Of a stretch of DNA of 64,000 nucleotides, positions 1-10,406 are shown piece after piece. Each line of letters starts with the position of its first letter. The stretch's first letter is position 1. Source of the DNA: Fistulifera solaris. Taxonomy: Eukaryota > Bacillariophyta > Bacillariophyceae > Naviculales > Stauroneidaceae. Where the stretch lies: the NCBI GenBank assembly GCA_030295235.1, contig AP026130.1, positions 1,302,001 through 1,366,000 on the forward strand, given 5' to 3'. The position numbers were made by a program, and so were the translations under genes. Under the pieces are notes generated by a model. The model worked only from the letters and a program-made list of their open reading frames with translations, was not told the origin of the DNA and did not search any database.

Positions 1-43
1 CGCAAACTCGGTGTAGCCTTGAAAGATTGGAATTATTTCTCAT

Positions 44-952
44 GTGTCTTCGACGTTTCTTTTATTTGTTCTCTTCGCAGCGGTCAGCGTATCGATAATA
101 TGGAGCAACTCGGCTCATTTCTTCCGAGATTCTTTAGTGTCTTCTCAACAAGACAATCACGCATCGCCGTCATCAGGATCTTCTTCAGCAGTTATTGGTA
201 ATAGTAAACAGCGAAGTTGTACGCAAAAGGTGGGCAACGGCAGCTGCATCGACACCGAAAAAAATCGGTATAATTACTGTTTCAGCCAAGCGAACAGGCA
301 TTCCTTGGAAGCATGTCAATCCATTGCCGCGATTAACAAGGATATTTCCGGGATACAATATGTCAGAAACGAGCATGATGCATATTGTCTTTTGCTCCTC
401 GACGAGTCCACTTTGTCCGGCAAGCCTGGTACCCCTGGTATCGATGCCTCTTGCCCCGATCAGTTTACCTTTCATCGAGAGTCCGAGTCGAGTGGGGGCC
501 ACGGGTCCGTTGCAGGCATTGATAGTGTCGGCGAATGTTATAGCTGCACTGATGGTTATTGCACGGATCGGGTCGGGCCCGGCGAATGCGTAGATGTCAA
601 TCACAACCGTTTCAATTACTGCTTCGCTACCGCGTATGCGCTGCAACAATGTCAGCAGATTGCTTCAAAGAACAAACAACAATTTATTGGTATTGAGTAT
701 GGATCGTTTCAAGGTACATCGTATTGTTTCCTTCTCATGGGTGCGCTCACCACAGAGGGAGTCGATGTCGGTCGTTTGTGTCCGCCCGACTTCATGACCG
801 ATGAATCGTCTGGTTCCAATCGAGGGACGGGTTTGATTCACGATGCAGTCGCTATGAAAGGCTATGAATGCTACGCCTGTTGGGTCGATAGTGGCGCCGT
901 TGTGAGAGATACGACAGCAGTCAACAATAATCAAGACGTTCTGAGTGAGTGA
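44..952 (+). CDS. Secreted Cys-rich protein with two PAN/apple-like repeats (5' end uncertain)
   Basis: The reading frame holds two related Cys-rich repeats of about 90 residues. The first runs near residues 60-150 (core NRYNYCF...C..IA..NK.I.GIQY...YC.LL) and the second near 175-265 (NRFNYCF...C..IASKN...GIEY...YC.LL). The spacing of C, GI.Y and YC resembles PAN/apple-type carbohydrate- or protein-binding folds, but the match is by eye only. The start is unclear. No ATG opens this frame; the first start-like codon is GTG at 44, followed by a hydrophobic stretch that could be a signal peptide. The pyrimidine-rich run ending in CAG at 80 is also a good 3' splice site, so an earlier exon may lie left of the window and the hydrophobic stretch may be intron. 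The product is probably exported or at the cell surface, like its neighbours. Function unknown. Confidence 0.6.
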   Translation: MSSTFLLFVLFAAVSVSIIWSNSAHFFRDSLVSSQQDNHASPSSGSSSAVIGNSKQRSCTQKVGNGSCIDTEKNRYNYCFSQANRHSLEACQSIAAINKDISGIQYVRNEHDAYCLLLLDESTLSGKPGTPGIDASCPDQFTFHRESESSGGHGSVAGIDSVGECYSCTDGYCTDRVGPGECVDVNHNRFNYCFATAYALQQCQQIASKNKQQFIGIEYGSFQGTSYCFLLMGALTTEGVDVGRLCPPDFMTDESSGSNRGTGLIHDAVAMKGYECYACWVDSGAVVRDTTAVNNNQDVLSE

Positions 953-1445
953 AGTATACGTTGATCGCTGACAGTATTCTTGAAATAGTCTTCGATAGAA
1001 ATGCAATGACTCAACGCTACGCTTACTGTTCTTTGAATGAAGGTAGTCGCCTGTGAGAAAACGACTAACGTGATATTTACTCCAAGCCGGTATATCCTCA
1101 CATCCATTAGCGCCCTTTTGCCAGAACGCGAAAGTTTCCATTGAACTAAGCAACAAAGCCCTAAAATCGTGCTTCTCTTACTGTAGTCATCCTTTTAAAA
1201 TAGCAATGAAGTAGTCAAGATGTGTCATATGAGCGGCATTTAATTTTCAAAATATTAGCTTTCTTGCGAAAAGGACAAACAAGTTTCCCGCACGTAGGTC
1301 TAGATAAGCTTCACCGCATTCGTTAGCTAAAAATTTGTGTCAAGTTCACATCACAACTATTTATAATGATTTTTTAAGCGTTGCACCTTCTTTCGCCTTT
1401 CACGTCAAATAAGCGCAGCCTATTACACATACAGCGAACTGTGCT
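953..1445. other. Intergenic, convergent gene ends
   Basis: AT-rich spacer between two genes that converge. I see no further gene or repeat in it. Confidence 0.5.
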
Positions 1446-2052
1446 TTAGAGCAGTCCGTAACCGACAAACATGACGGCACCCGTCCATAACGTCGTGGTG
1501 GACACGGTAAAGCTAGCAGAGGATCCTCCGCCAGCGCCTGTGTCGGTGCCCGTGCCTCCGTTGTCACTTCCGTCGTCAACGGCTCCGCCGTCGCTGCCAC
1601 CATCTACCGCTCCACTGTCGTTGCCATCATCCACCGTGCCTTCATTGTCGTTTCCATCATCAACCGCACCACCATTGTCATCGCAAACGAAAGAACAAGT
1701 TCCATCCTCGGTCGTCTGCGATGCAACACAACTCAAAGTACGCATTCGCTTCGGCTTGACAAGCATTACAGCATTGCTGGATCGCGCAAAAGATCTCATT
1801 GAACCAATTGCACAAAAAGTTTGGATCCTCCAGCATGTTCAAGATTTGCTCCTCCGTCCATTCCGGATTTTGATCGACACCTTGGCACTCCGATTCGCAG
1901 ATATTCTGCTTGCTGAGGGCACACGCCTCGTACGCAGCGAGTTCATTGGGGCAAGAATCATCGTTCACAGTGCCATCGCCCCGGACGACCGTATTGACGG
2001 ACGCGAACAGAAGAAGAGAGAGAAGAGAGAGAATAGGTATACGGAAGGGCAT
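1446..2052 (-). CDS. Secreted Cys-rich protein with GPI-like tail, interrupted by a one-base frameshift
   Basis: It starts with a signal peptide (about 25 residues, ending near VRG-DG), then a Cys-rich domain beginning SCPNELAAYEAC, with CNWFNEIFCAIQQCCNAC in its middle. An acidic Asp/Gly/Asn repeat tract (DDGND-type units) follows, then a hydrophobic C-terminus preceded by small residues, which suggests a GPI anchor. Its neighbour at 2810-3340 has the same plan in one open frame. Here the frame breaks after ...AYFE. The remaining Cys motif (EDGTCSFVC) and the tail are in another frame from about 1731 down to 1446. The alignment of the two paralogues becomes gap-free if one T is surplus near 1729-1732. 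Either the assembly has an indel or this copy is a pseudogene; I favour the indel because the tail is intact. Role unknown, presumably cell surface. Confidence 0.65.
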
Positions 2053-2809
2053 CTTGGAAAAGGGAAAAGAAAGAATGAAAGAAGATGAGGTTACCTTCCA
2101 AATGATTTCGTGATGAATTCAATTCGAAATGCGAAGATGTCGTTTTTCTTTTGTAACGGATTCTTGGCAGAAGACGTATTCGACTTCCGAGTCCTCTGCT
2201 TCCGAGTGCCATATCGGTACTTTATCCACTATACAAATGGTACCTCGCGCAAACTCGTTCAAGATTCATTCCAATATTTCAAATATCGATCGATCGCTTT
2301 AGTACTGTACGATGGCCGTGATCTCCGAGGTATCATACAGCAATCTACTTCTTAATGCAGCTTCAGCATTAGTAACATTAGTTGAAACCGAATCTTACTA
2401 TAGAAGTTACGAGATGCGCTTTCGACATGTGGGAAGAAAAGACGTGACATGATCTTGCTTTTCGAACGAACCTCCACTCGACACGAGGTTACAAAACGCT
2501 TGCTTATAAGTGGCTAAGGAAACATGATAAAGAAGCTGCTGTAAGCAAAACATACTTTAGGCATGAGCGCTATTGTTAAGACTGTTGTGTGTAGTCCGAG
2601 GTGCTCAGTCATGGAACAGATTTTCTGGACGGTGCAATACGAGTACGAAGGAATGCTAGAAAGAACCGACATGCATTTTTTCTTTAATCGCTAGAAACAA
2701 AGAGAACATCAAGCCATGAAAAATGCATTAAATTTACGCCAAAGACGAGTTTTGCGCCGCACACCGAAAAACTATCCAGTCGAGGATGAATCATCATCAA
2801 GCCAACTGT
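2053..2809. other. Intergenic between Cys-rich paralogues
   Basis: Upstream region of the preceding minus-strand gene. It holds a partial copy (about 2605-2620, CAGTCATGGAACAG) of the dispersed stem-loop element described at 11631, 26159 and 29585. No gene is supported. Confidence 0.4.
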
Positions 2810-3340
2810 CTAGCTCATTGTGTAACCGACAAACACAACCGCACTTGTCCACATCGACACTCTTAACAAGGAAAGGCTACCAGACGAGCTCTGGCCAACA
2901 CCGTCACCACCACTGCCGTCGTTATTATCAGTAGTGCCTCCGTTATCTTTCGCGTCATCCATTGCATCTCCGCTATCAGCGCAAGAAAACTCACAAGTTC
3001 CATCTTCAGCAAGTTCCTTGGCCTGACAATCGAGATAAGCCGTCGCTTCATTCAAGCACATATTGCAGCAGTGGTGGACCGCGCAGTAGGCTTCATTCAA
3101 CCACTCGCACATGAAGCTCGGATCTGTTATCAGTGCGACAAACACTTCTTCAGTAAACTCTGGCTCGTGTTCACAATCATTCTTGCAAGCAGCCATGTTG
3201 TTGGTGGCACAAGCCTCGTAGGCAGCCAGTTCATTGGGACATGACTCGTCGGTAAAGCCGTCACCCTGGACGACAGAGTTGACGGATGCCAACACGATAA
3301 GAGAAAGAAGAGAGAAAGCAGTTTTCGTCAAGCGCAACAT
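2810..3340 (-). CDS. Secreted Cys-rich protein with GPI-like tail (intact paralogue)
   Basis: 176 residues. A signal peptide ends near VVQG-DG. The Cys-rich domain begins ESCPNELAAYEAC and continues through paired cysteines (HHCCNMC) to EDGTCEFSC, about 10 Cys in total. A short Asp/Asn/Gly/Ser linker and a hydrophobic tail (about residues 155-176) follow, which fits GPI attachment. It is the intact counterpart of the frameshifted gene at 1446-2052 and is also related to the larger gene at 3986-5893, which shares the CPNELA.Y..C opening and the CC..C pair. The three lie in tandem on the same strand, so they arose by local duplication. I do not recognise a named family; a cell-wall or surface role is inference from the architecture. 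Confidence 0.7.
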   Translation of the reverse strand: MLRLTKTAFSLLSLIVLASVNSVVQGDGFTDESCPNELAAYEACATNNMAACKNDCEHEPEFTEEVFVALITDPSFMCEWLNEAYCAVHHCCNMCLNEATAYLDCQAKELAEDGTCEFSCADSGDAMDDAKDNGGTTDNNDGSGGDGVGQSSSGSLSLLRVSMWTSAVVFVGYTMS

Positions 3341-3985
3341 TTTAGAGGAGAAAGAGTAGCTTATGGCTCGTCAACAAATGAAATTGTGGAACTAAAGCGA
3401 TATGGAAAAACGGAGTATGAATGATGAATATTGAGAACATTGTGATGCAAAATGCTTTCAGCTTCCGTGTGAAGCGCAAGTGAAACGTGAAACGGGTGCA
3501 CGTTTCGAGCGAATACTGGTAGTGCTCAGACATCCATTCGTCCTTCCGAGTTTGTCCGTTTCTGCACAGAACGTCCACCAGGAAGGTGCATGGCCAGCCT
3601 CATCGCCGTTCGCTTAGGCCTATGAGCTATGTTTCTCATGTCACGTGACCAAAGATCTTTGTCACCTCGCGAAATCGCATAAACGGAAGATAGAATTTGA
3701 ACAAGGGTGACTCCGATCGAACGAAAGGTGGAATACATCATGCAGTTTTGCTCACCGCAGTCTTAAGAATGTAACATGGCATACTGTATCATCCTTTTAC
3801 AAGAGAACTTCACTGACTGGAGCGTGAATGCTTTGCGAAGCCGTAATCGGTAGAAGCACTAAACCGCAGTTGATCCTGAAAATAGAAACACTATATTTTC
3901 AACTAAGGAATTCGGTTCTCTAGATGTTTTATGATCTAATCTATTGGTGGTGTTTGGTATTGATGTCTGCGACTCCAAACAGCTC
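3341..3985. other. Intergenic
   Basis: Spacer between two tandem Cys-rich genes; it includes the promoter of the 2810-3340 gene. Nothing else recognised. Confidence 0.4.
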
Positions 3986-5893
3986 TTAGAACTTCATGTA
4001 CAAAAGAAGAGTAATTGACGCAACAAGCCAAGCTGCGTTTTTCTCACGGCGAGAGAAGCTAGATGCCGTATTCTCTTCCGTGCCTTCAATGGCGTCAAAG
4101 TTGGTGGCCCTGTCCCCGTCGATGGGGTCCAAGATAGCTTGACAGTCAATTTCACCGCAGCCCGCTTCGCGCTCGATACAGCTCCAGTAAGTAGCTTCTT
4201 CAGCGGAACATTGCTCGCAGCAACCACGCATGGCACAGGAAGCCAACTTCATCGGATCACATGTGAGAGAGGGGTCCATCATGTACTGCAAGTCTTCTGG
4301 TTGAACTCTCACGGCGACTTTTCCGCATGTGGGAAAACAATACAAAGGTTGGTTCGCAATACAGTCTTGATAGCTAGCCAGTTCGTTTGGGCACGTCAAT
4401 CCTCCTGAACTTGAACTTGATGAACCTGATCCACCGACGTTAACATTGGTGTTACTGTTGGCTCCATTCGTGTTATTTGAGGTTGTTGAAGGGCTAGTGG
4501 AATTGTTCACCACGGGCGTGCTTCCGTTGGTGGTGGTGGAATTGTTCACCACAGGCGTGCTTCCATTGGCGGTGGTGTTTTGCGGTGGAGACTGGTTGCT
4601 GGTGCTGTTGTTGACGGCATCAGTTGCTGGGGCGACGCCTTGTCCATTCGATCCTCCTGTAACAGGCTTTGTGGTATTGTATGTTCCACTCGAATCTCCT
4701 GTAACAGGCTTAGTAGTGTTATAGGTTCCACTTGGTCCTCCTGTAACAGGCGCTGTGCTATTGCTCGTCCCACTCGACCCTCCTGTGGCAGGCTTTGTAG
4801 TATTGTTCACGCCCGTTGATTCACCCGTCGTAGGCTTTGTGGTGTTAGTTTGCCCACTAGATCCTCCAGTAATAGGTTTCGTAGAGTTTTGACAGTCACA
4901 GTCGCCGTCCGACGGTGCTCCATCTCCATTCGAAGTGTTGTTCGCCGTAGGTGTACTGGATCCTCCTGTGACAGGTGTTGTTCCACCGTTGCTCTCAACA
5001 GGAGGCGTCTGGTTCCCGGTAGAATTAGAACCAGTTCCTGTATTAGTGGGAGCGGGGACATCTCGGCAATCAATAGCTCCACATCCTGTTTCGCGCTCGA
5101 TGCAAAACCAGTACAGAAACTCCTCTAGAGCACAGTCCTCGCAACAGCTGCGTTGCGCGCACGAAGCAATCTCCATAGGAAGGCACAGAACTGAGGGATC
5201 CGACAAATCCGTCAAGTCGTCCGCCTTGAGTGTCACGTCAACATTCGCACAAGAGGTTGAGCATGACTTGCTTGCGACACATTGCTTGAAGATGCCCAAC
5301 TCTCCAGGACACGTCAAGTCTTCCGAACCCGAAGTGTTTGAACCGCTACCTCCAGTCGAGTTAACCGGGTTCGTTCCTGAGTTAGTGTTGTTCTGCAACG
5401 GCGGCTCTCCACTTTGCCCATCGCCGTTATCCCCGTTATTCGTCCCGGTCCCCTGTCCGTTCGATCCGCCGTTGTTTGGAGTAGATACATTCTCTTCCTC
5501 GGAGGGAGATTCTTCTTCTTGTGGCTCGTTGTCAGGAGCCAAGACTGATTCGCAGTCAATTTCACCGCATCCTGCTTCGCGCTCGATGCATGCCCAGTAT
5601 GTTGCTTCTTCAGCGGAACATCGCTCGCAGCAACCGCGCATAGCACAGGAAGCCAACTTCATCGGGTCGCATGTAAGAGAGGGGTCCATCATGTACTGCA
5701 AGTCTTCCGGTTGAACTCTCACGGCGACTTTTCCGCAAGTAGGGAAACAATACAAAGGTTGGTTCGCAATACATTCTTGATAACTGGCTAGTTCATTGGG
5801 GCATGTCAGCTGTGCAATGGCAAGGTTCGGTCCCTGAAGCGTCAAGAAAGACGCGATAAAAATCAATCGTTGTGGTGATAAGTATTTGTTCAT
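3986..5893 (-). CDS. Three-domain Cys-rich mucin-like surface protein
   Basis: 635 residues: signal peptide (1-27, ending AIAQ), then three Cys-rich domains near residues 30-118, 195-283 and 503-591, each opening TCPxELxxxxxC and containing the SCAxRxCC..C and GCGxIDC motifs. The linkers are rich in N, S, T, G and P with many N-x-T/S sequons. The long linker (about 330-430) holds about six 14-residue repeats of the form TKPxTGxSSGxxNT. A hydrophobic tail (last ~18 residues) suggests a GPI anchor. Domains 1 and 3 are almost identical in protein and very similar in DNA, whereas domain 2 is clearly divergent, which points to recent duplication or gene conversion between the outer domains. Related to the two smaller tandem genes. 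Probably a glycosylated wall or surface protein; no enzymatic motif seen. Confidence 0.75.
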   Translation of the reverse strand: MNKYLSPQRLIFIASFLTLQGPNLAIAQLTCPNELASYQECIANQPLYCFPTCGKVAVRVQPEDLQYMMDPSLTCDPMKLASCAMRGCCERCSAEEATYWACIEREAGCGEIDCESVLAPDNEPQEEESPSEEENVSTPNNGGSNGQGTGTNNGDNGDGQSGEPPLQNNTNSGTNPVNSTGGSGSNTSGSEDLTCPGELGIFKQCVASKSCSTSCANVDVTLKADDLTDLSDPSVLCLPMEIASCAQRSCCEDCALEEFLYWFCIERETGCGAIDCRDVPAPTNTGTGSNSTGNQTPPVESNGGTTPVTGGSSTPTANNTSNGDGAPSDGDCDCQNSTKPITGGSSGQTNTTKPTTGESTGVNNTTKPATGGSSGTSNSTAPVTGGPSGTYNTTKPVTGDSSGTYNTTKPVTGGSNGQGVAPATDAVNNSTSNQSPPQNTTANGSTPVVNNSTTTNGSTPVVNNSTSPSTTSNNTNGANSNTNVNVGGSGSSSSSSGGLTCPNELASYQDCIANQPLYCFPTCGKVAVRVQPEDLQYMMDPSLTCDPMKLASCAMRGCCEQCSAEEATYWSCIEREAGCGEIDCQAILDPIDGDRATNFDAIEGTEENTASSFSRREKNAAWLVASITLLLYMKF

Positions 5894-6601
5894 GTTGTTC
5901 GTATTTTATGAGCTCGGATGCAAAATTTCTTTTTCTTCCTCTTGGCATTTTGTGGCGAGATGCACGATAAAATCAGACTTCTTTCCGAATGTCGGAGTAT
6001 GTATCTAACGCAAACTCACGATTGAGACCAGCGACCAATCTATCATAGTCCAAAACGTCAACAAGTTTTTTGCTTGCCAAAATTTCAAACTGTCACAGCG
6101 AGTTGTTAACAACTCAAAACCGGTTCTTTTTCGTGGGAAAGTCCGTTTGGCGTTGGGCGGCGCACCTAAATTTTGTGTGACGTGTTATCTGTTATCCCTA
6201 CTGCAACCGTTATTCAGCCCTTTTTCCTTCTTGCGTGCACTATCTAAAACAGTGTGGGCGTGACACGCTGTGACATGTGGCCACCTTTGATCCAGTCCCC
6301 AGTTTTGACCACAACATTCACTCATCATAGCATTGATTGACCACGTGACTATGATAAACCAATTCATGCCAAGCAATCAAACGACCATTACGATATCAGA
6401 TACTGTATCAGATATTATAGATGTTGTTATTGTTGTTGGAATGAAGTGCATGATGCCGCTCATTTGTTCAACCGAAGGCACTATGCGGTAAAGTGTACAG
6501 TACTTGTACATGGCAAAGTTGTTTCATAAACGAATACTCGTCGTCCTTCATCATTGTCATTGTTGCATCGCTTTATTTGTCAATAATTGTGTTATCTTAA
6601 C
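5894..6601. other. Divergent intergenic region
   Basis: Separates the divergently transcribed Cys-rich gene and the XRCC3-like gene, so it should hold both promoters. A short direct repeat (atcagatactgt / atcagatatta) lies near 6395-6420. No gene supported. Confidence 0.4.
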
Positions 6602-7461
6602 ATGAATGCTGCAACCCAAATAATAGTATCGACATCTTATAAAGATACATGCAATCAACCAGACATTTCAAAACAGCAAAATCGCCCCAAAGTTCCTCAA
6701 GTTGTGACAGCGTTGCAATTACTGCAGCAAAGACGACAACAAAACAATACAAATAAGAATTCTTTTCATTGATACCACATTCCGAAGAGCCATGGCTACA
6801 ATTGAATTTGCCTGGAATCTATGAGTTGTCAGGTTCTGCTGGTTCAGGCAAAACGCAACTGGCTTTACAATGGGCCTTGACTGTCGCGCAATCTCGAAAC
6901 GAACACGACGCGCCGCGTACAGTCTATTATCTCAGTTTGAGCTCTCTGTCACCCAAATTAGAAAGGTTACAACAGATTGTCACGGAACAAAAGAACTCGT
7001 GTAACAGCAAGGACATCGAGGAAGCCGCCGAGAGTTCATTGCATCGAATATGGACCCGTCGCATTGTACAAATTGATGATTTCTGGGAGGCACTGCACGA
7101 ACTGACCCAGCGCACGGACGTACATGCGGTGGTGTTAGACTCCTTGGCAGACTTGTTTCGTGGGGGAGACTCGCATAGCAATAATACGGAACGGTCGAAT
7201 CATCTGTTTCAAGTAGCGCAGCAGTTATTGCAACGCAACATTCCGTGTCTTGTATTGAATCAAATGCAACTGGAAGATCGCCCTGCGTTAGGGATCTCTT
7301 GGGCTCATTGTGTGACACGACGCTATCGCATTGTACAAACTGAGTCTACTACTTCAAATGGTCGACGTCGAATATTGAAGCTAGAGCATGCACCTGAATT
7401 CGGTTCGCAACAAACTTCCTTTGAAATATATCGTGGCGGCATTGTGTCATTAAATCACTGA
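6602..7461 (+). CDS. RAD51 paralogue, XRCC3-like (one frameshift)
   Basis: Small recombinase-family ATPase, expected to act with other RAD51 paralogues in homologous recombination. Seen: Walker A GSAGSGKTQL near 6832-6861, Walker B VVLDSLADLFR near 7129-7161, and a late PALGISWAHCVTRR segment that matches the conserved LGITWAN-type stretch of XRCC3. The N-terminal piece (6602 to about 6765, with VTALQLLQQRRQQ, like the XRCC3 TLQALQL..Q segment) is in a different frame from the ATPase part. No ATG opens the ATPase frame, and the two parts meet at a T run (6763-6766) where one missing T would join them. Joined length is about 287 residues, short for the family. XRCC3 is the best guess; another RAD51 paralogue is possible. 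Confidence 0.7.
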
Positions 7462-7539
7462 AAGCCTAATTATAGCGAATAATTGATCCCAACAGTTAAT
7501 AATTGAATTGATAGGTTTATATTAAATGTGTTCAAGCAG

Positions 7540-9126
7540 TTACCGAACCAGCATCGAGTCCTCGGGCATGGGGAAGGACAGAGCAAACGCTTCAACACGA
7601 TTTCGAAGGTCTCCAAGTTCGCTTTGTACTGACGCATCCGACTCAAGCAATTCAATAAAGTTCTTCAATGCAGCCTTTTCGTATCGTTCCTCTGTTAGCG
7701 CTTGCACTCGCTGTGTCAATTGATAACCTTCGTGTAGAAATTCTGCAACTTTGTCAAAATCGCCCTCACGCAACCCACGTGTCGTCAGTGCTGGAGTCCC
7801 TAAGCGCACACCTCCCGGATTCAGGGCTGACGTATCTCCCGCAATTGTGTTCTTGTTGGTTGTAATCCCAGCTAGTTCCAGCACCTTTTCTACTTTAGAT
7901 CCCGACAAAGGCCGAACATTCCACAGCAACAAGTGATTGTCGGTACCACCGGTAGCTAGTTGGTAGCCGCGCTTCAGTAAACCTTCCGACAATGCTTGAG
8001 CATTGTTCACTATTTGACGAGCATACTCTCGGAATGATGGTTGTTGTGCTTCTCGTAGCGCCACGGCGAGAGCACCGATCTGATGATTGTGTGGTCCTCC
8101 CTGTAACATGGGAAACACAGCTTGGTTGATCGCATCCATGTATTTTTGTTTCGCAAAGATCATTCCCGACCGCGGTCCCCGCAAAGTTTTATGCGTTGTT
8201 GAAGTAACGACATCGGCGTATGAAAACGGTGAATCAACGACACCGGCTGCCACAAGACCGCTGATATGCGCCATGTCGACCATGAACAAGGCCCCCACAC
8301 TGTCAGCGATTTCTCGCATCTTGGCATAATCCCACTCGCGTGGATACGCCGACGCTCCAGCAATGAGTAGCTTGGGCATGAACATTTGCGCGCGTTTCGC
8401 CAGTTCGTCGTAATCGAGTAATCCAGTATTTGGGTCGACTATGTAAGGCATCGACTCAAAGTAAACACTCGTCGCCGACACTTTTCGTTTGGTTGTTTGG
8501 AAGCCGTGAGTCAGATGTCCGCCACTCGGTAAATCCAAACCCATGATGCGATCGTGTGGTTTCAACAATGCCGTGTAGACGGCAAAATTGGCAGGGCTCC
8601 CCGAGTACGGCTGCACGTTGACGCCCCATCCTTCCGTGTCGTCGTCTCCGTGTCCGGTCAAGTTAAACAATTCCAACGCCCGTTGCATGCACAATGATTC
8701 TAACTGATCAATATACATATTCCCACCATAGTACCGTTTTCCCACTTGACCTTCACTGTATTTGTTCGTCAATCCACTCCCCAAAGCGGCTTGTACGGAC
8801 GGACTGACAAAGTTTTCCGATGCGATCAACTCCAAACCAGATCTTTGACGCTGTTCTTCCGCAGCAATCAAATGCGCTACTTCCGGATCGTGTTGCTTGA
8901 GTAACTCAATGTGGGGTCGTGGTGTATTAAGGGAGTCTTGCTGTCGCAGTGAAGGGTGGTCATGATGATTGTTGCTGTGTGATTCGTCAATCTGCGTCGT
9001 AGCCGCCTGCGAAAGAGAAGAGGAAGAGAGAGCTTTCCGTCTAAACATCCATCCTGCAGTGTATCGAAGTGTATGAAAGAAGGCGCATGCCTGAAGGAAG
9101 AATAAGCGATGAACCAGTTTCAACAT
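7540..9126 (-). CDS. Serine hydroxymethyltransferase
   Basis: PLP enzyme that interconverts serine and glycine with transfer of a one-carbon unit to tetrahydrofolate. 528 residues in one frame. The PLP-binding lysine is K313 in the signature [13 protein letters not shown]. Also seen are the N-terminal ELIASENF (about 99-106), YSEG...RYYGG (about 123-135) and GGTDNH near residue 400. The first ~70 residues precede the conserved core and are rich in Arg, Ser and hydrophobics with few acids, which suggests mitochondrial (less likely plastid) import. A second Met ([12 protein letters not shown], residue 27) could be an alternative start. Its 3' end faces the 3' end of the XRCC3-like gene, with fewer than 80 bases between them. 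No disruption seen. Confidence 0.95.
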   Translation of the reverse strand: MLKLVHRLFFLQACAFFHTLRYTAGWMFRRKALSSSSLSQAATTQIDESHSNNHHDHPSLRQQDSLNTPRPHIELLKQHDPEVAHLIAAEEQRQRSGLELIASENFVSPSVQAALGSGLTNKYSEGQVGKRYYGGNMYIDQLESLCMQRALELFNLTGHGDDDTEGWGVNVQPYSGSPANFAVYTALLKPHDRIMGLDLPSGGHLTHGFQTTKRKVSATSVYFESMPYIVDPNTGLLDYDELAKRAQMFMPKLLIAGASAYPREWDYAKMREIADSVGALFMVDMAHISGLVAAGVVDSPFSYADVVTSTTHKTLRGPRSGMIFAKQKYMDAINQAVFPMLQGGPHNHQIGALAVALREAQQPSFREYARQIVNNAQALSEGLLKRGYQLATGGTDNHLLLWNVRPLSGSKVEKVLELAGITTNKNTIAGDTSALNPGGVRLGTPALTTRGLREGDFDKVAEFLHEGYQLTQRVQALTEERYEKAALKNFIELLESDASVQSELGDLRNRVEAFALSFPMPEDSMLVR

Positions 9127-9484
9127 TTGTAATAGTGAAAAGAAAGAACAGAACTCGTCTTTGTGTCAGAAGTCACAAACGAAGAGATCCTTCTGATATC
9201 CCAAAACGCCAGCGAAAAGGACTAAAATGAAGATGATAGTATAAGATACTGAAGGTGAAGAACAGATAGTCTAGTGTTGTCGAAGCAGATGTTGATCATG
9301 ATTATTATTATTATTTGATCATTGACGCGGAATGCAATGGAGACAAGTTTCTGCGTCATTCATTGCGCATGAATCTAAACGGTACTGGTAAACTGCGGCC
9401 ATTCATCAAACGGACGACGGATCTACCAAAGATATTTACTATAATAGCAAAGTGTTGGTTTATACCCTCATTGACTGAATTTCG
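9127..9484. other. Upstream region of the SHMT gene
   Basis: Holds a short ATT run near 9301-9316. No gene recognised. Confidence 0.4.
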
Positions 9485-10186
9485 TCACGATCGATATCTA
9501 AGAAATGGTAACAATGAATTACACAAATGCTAGCATTAAATGTATGATCAATTGTATTGGTATTGACGGTGATGTTACAAAATATCATCATCATTCAAAA
9601 CGCAATGTATCGTTCCTTGGATCCGAAAAGCTTTCGCATCGATTACCGGCAAATTCACTATAGGATCAAAGTGATGGTTTACGCTATGCTTGACTGAACT
9701 TGAGTCACGATCGATATCTAAGAAATGGTAACAATGAAGTCCACAAATGCTAGCATTAAATGTATGATCAATTGTATTGGTATTGACGGTGAAGTTACAA
9801 AATATCATCATCATTCAAAACGCAATGTATCGTTCCTTGGATCCGAAAAGCTTTCGCATCGATTGCCGGCAAATTCACTATAGGATCAAAGTGATGGTTT
9901 ACGCTATGCTTGACTGAACTTGAGTCACGATCGAAATACGAAAATAAATAATGAAACGGCAACAGTGAAGTCCACAAATGCTAGCATTAAATGTATGATC
10001 AATTGTATTGGTATTGACGGTGATGTTACAAAATATCATCATCATTCAAAACGCAATGTATCGTTCCTTGGATCCGAAAAGCTTTCGCATCGATTACAGG
10101 CAAATTCACTATAGGATCAAAGTGATGGTTTACGCTATGCTTGACTGAACTTGAGTCACAAGCGAAATACGAAAATAAATGAAACT
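9485..10186. repeat. Three tandem copies of a ~220-bp repeat
   Basis: The landmark tagcattaaatgtatgatc occurs at about 9531, 9751 and 9982, giving periods of 220 and 231 bp. Copies share the block from the landmark through caatgtatcgttccttgg, the variable attaccggc/attgccggc/attacaggc site and gacttgaactt-like ends. Copy 3 has an ~11-bp insertion (gaaatacgaaaataaat) just before it, and the same string recurs after the array. Short open frames inside it are by-products of the repeat. Confidence 0.9.
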
Positions 10187-10406
10187 TTTATATAATACAG
10201 TTTCTTGCATTTCGTAAAGATTAGTTATCTCGCTAAGAACTTTACCACTGTTTCTAAGAATCAGATAATTTGATTCTCAGTTTGTTTTGATAGGAAGCTC
10301 CTCAGCAGTAATGCAAAGGAGTTGATGCTCCATTTTAACATCAGGTTCGTCAACTGATTAATGTAGCTCGACAGTAAGTAATAGAAGTCAAGCTAAGATA
10401 ACAGAA

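Noticed and set aside
4935-5714. 259-codon plus-strand open frame
   Set aside because: Antisense to the Cys-rich gene; its composition is a mirror of the linker repeats and it has no domain.
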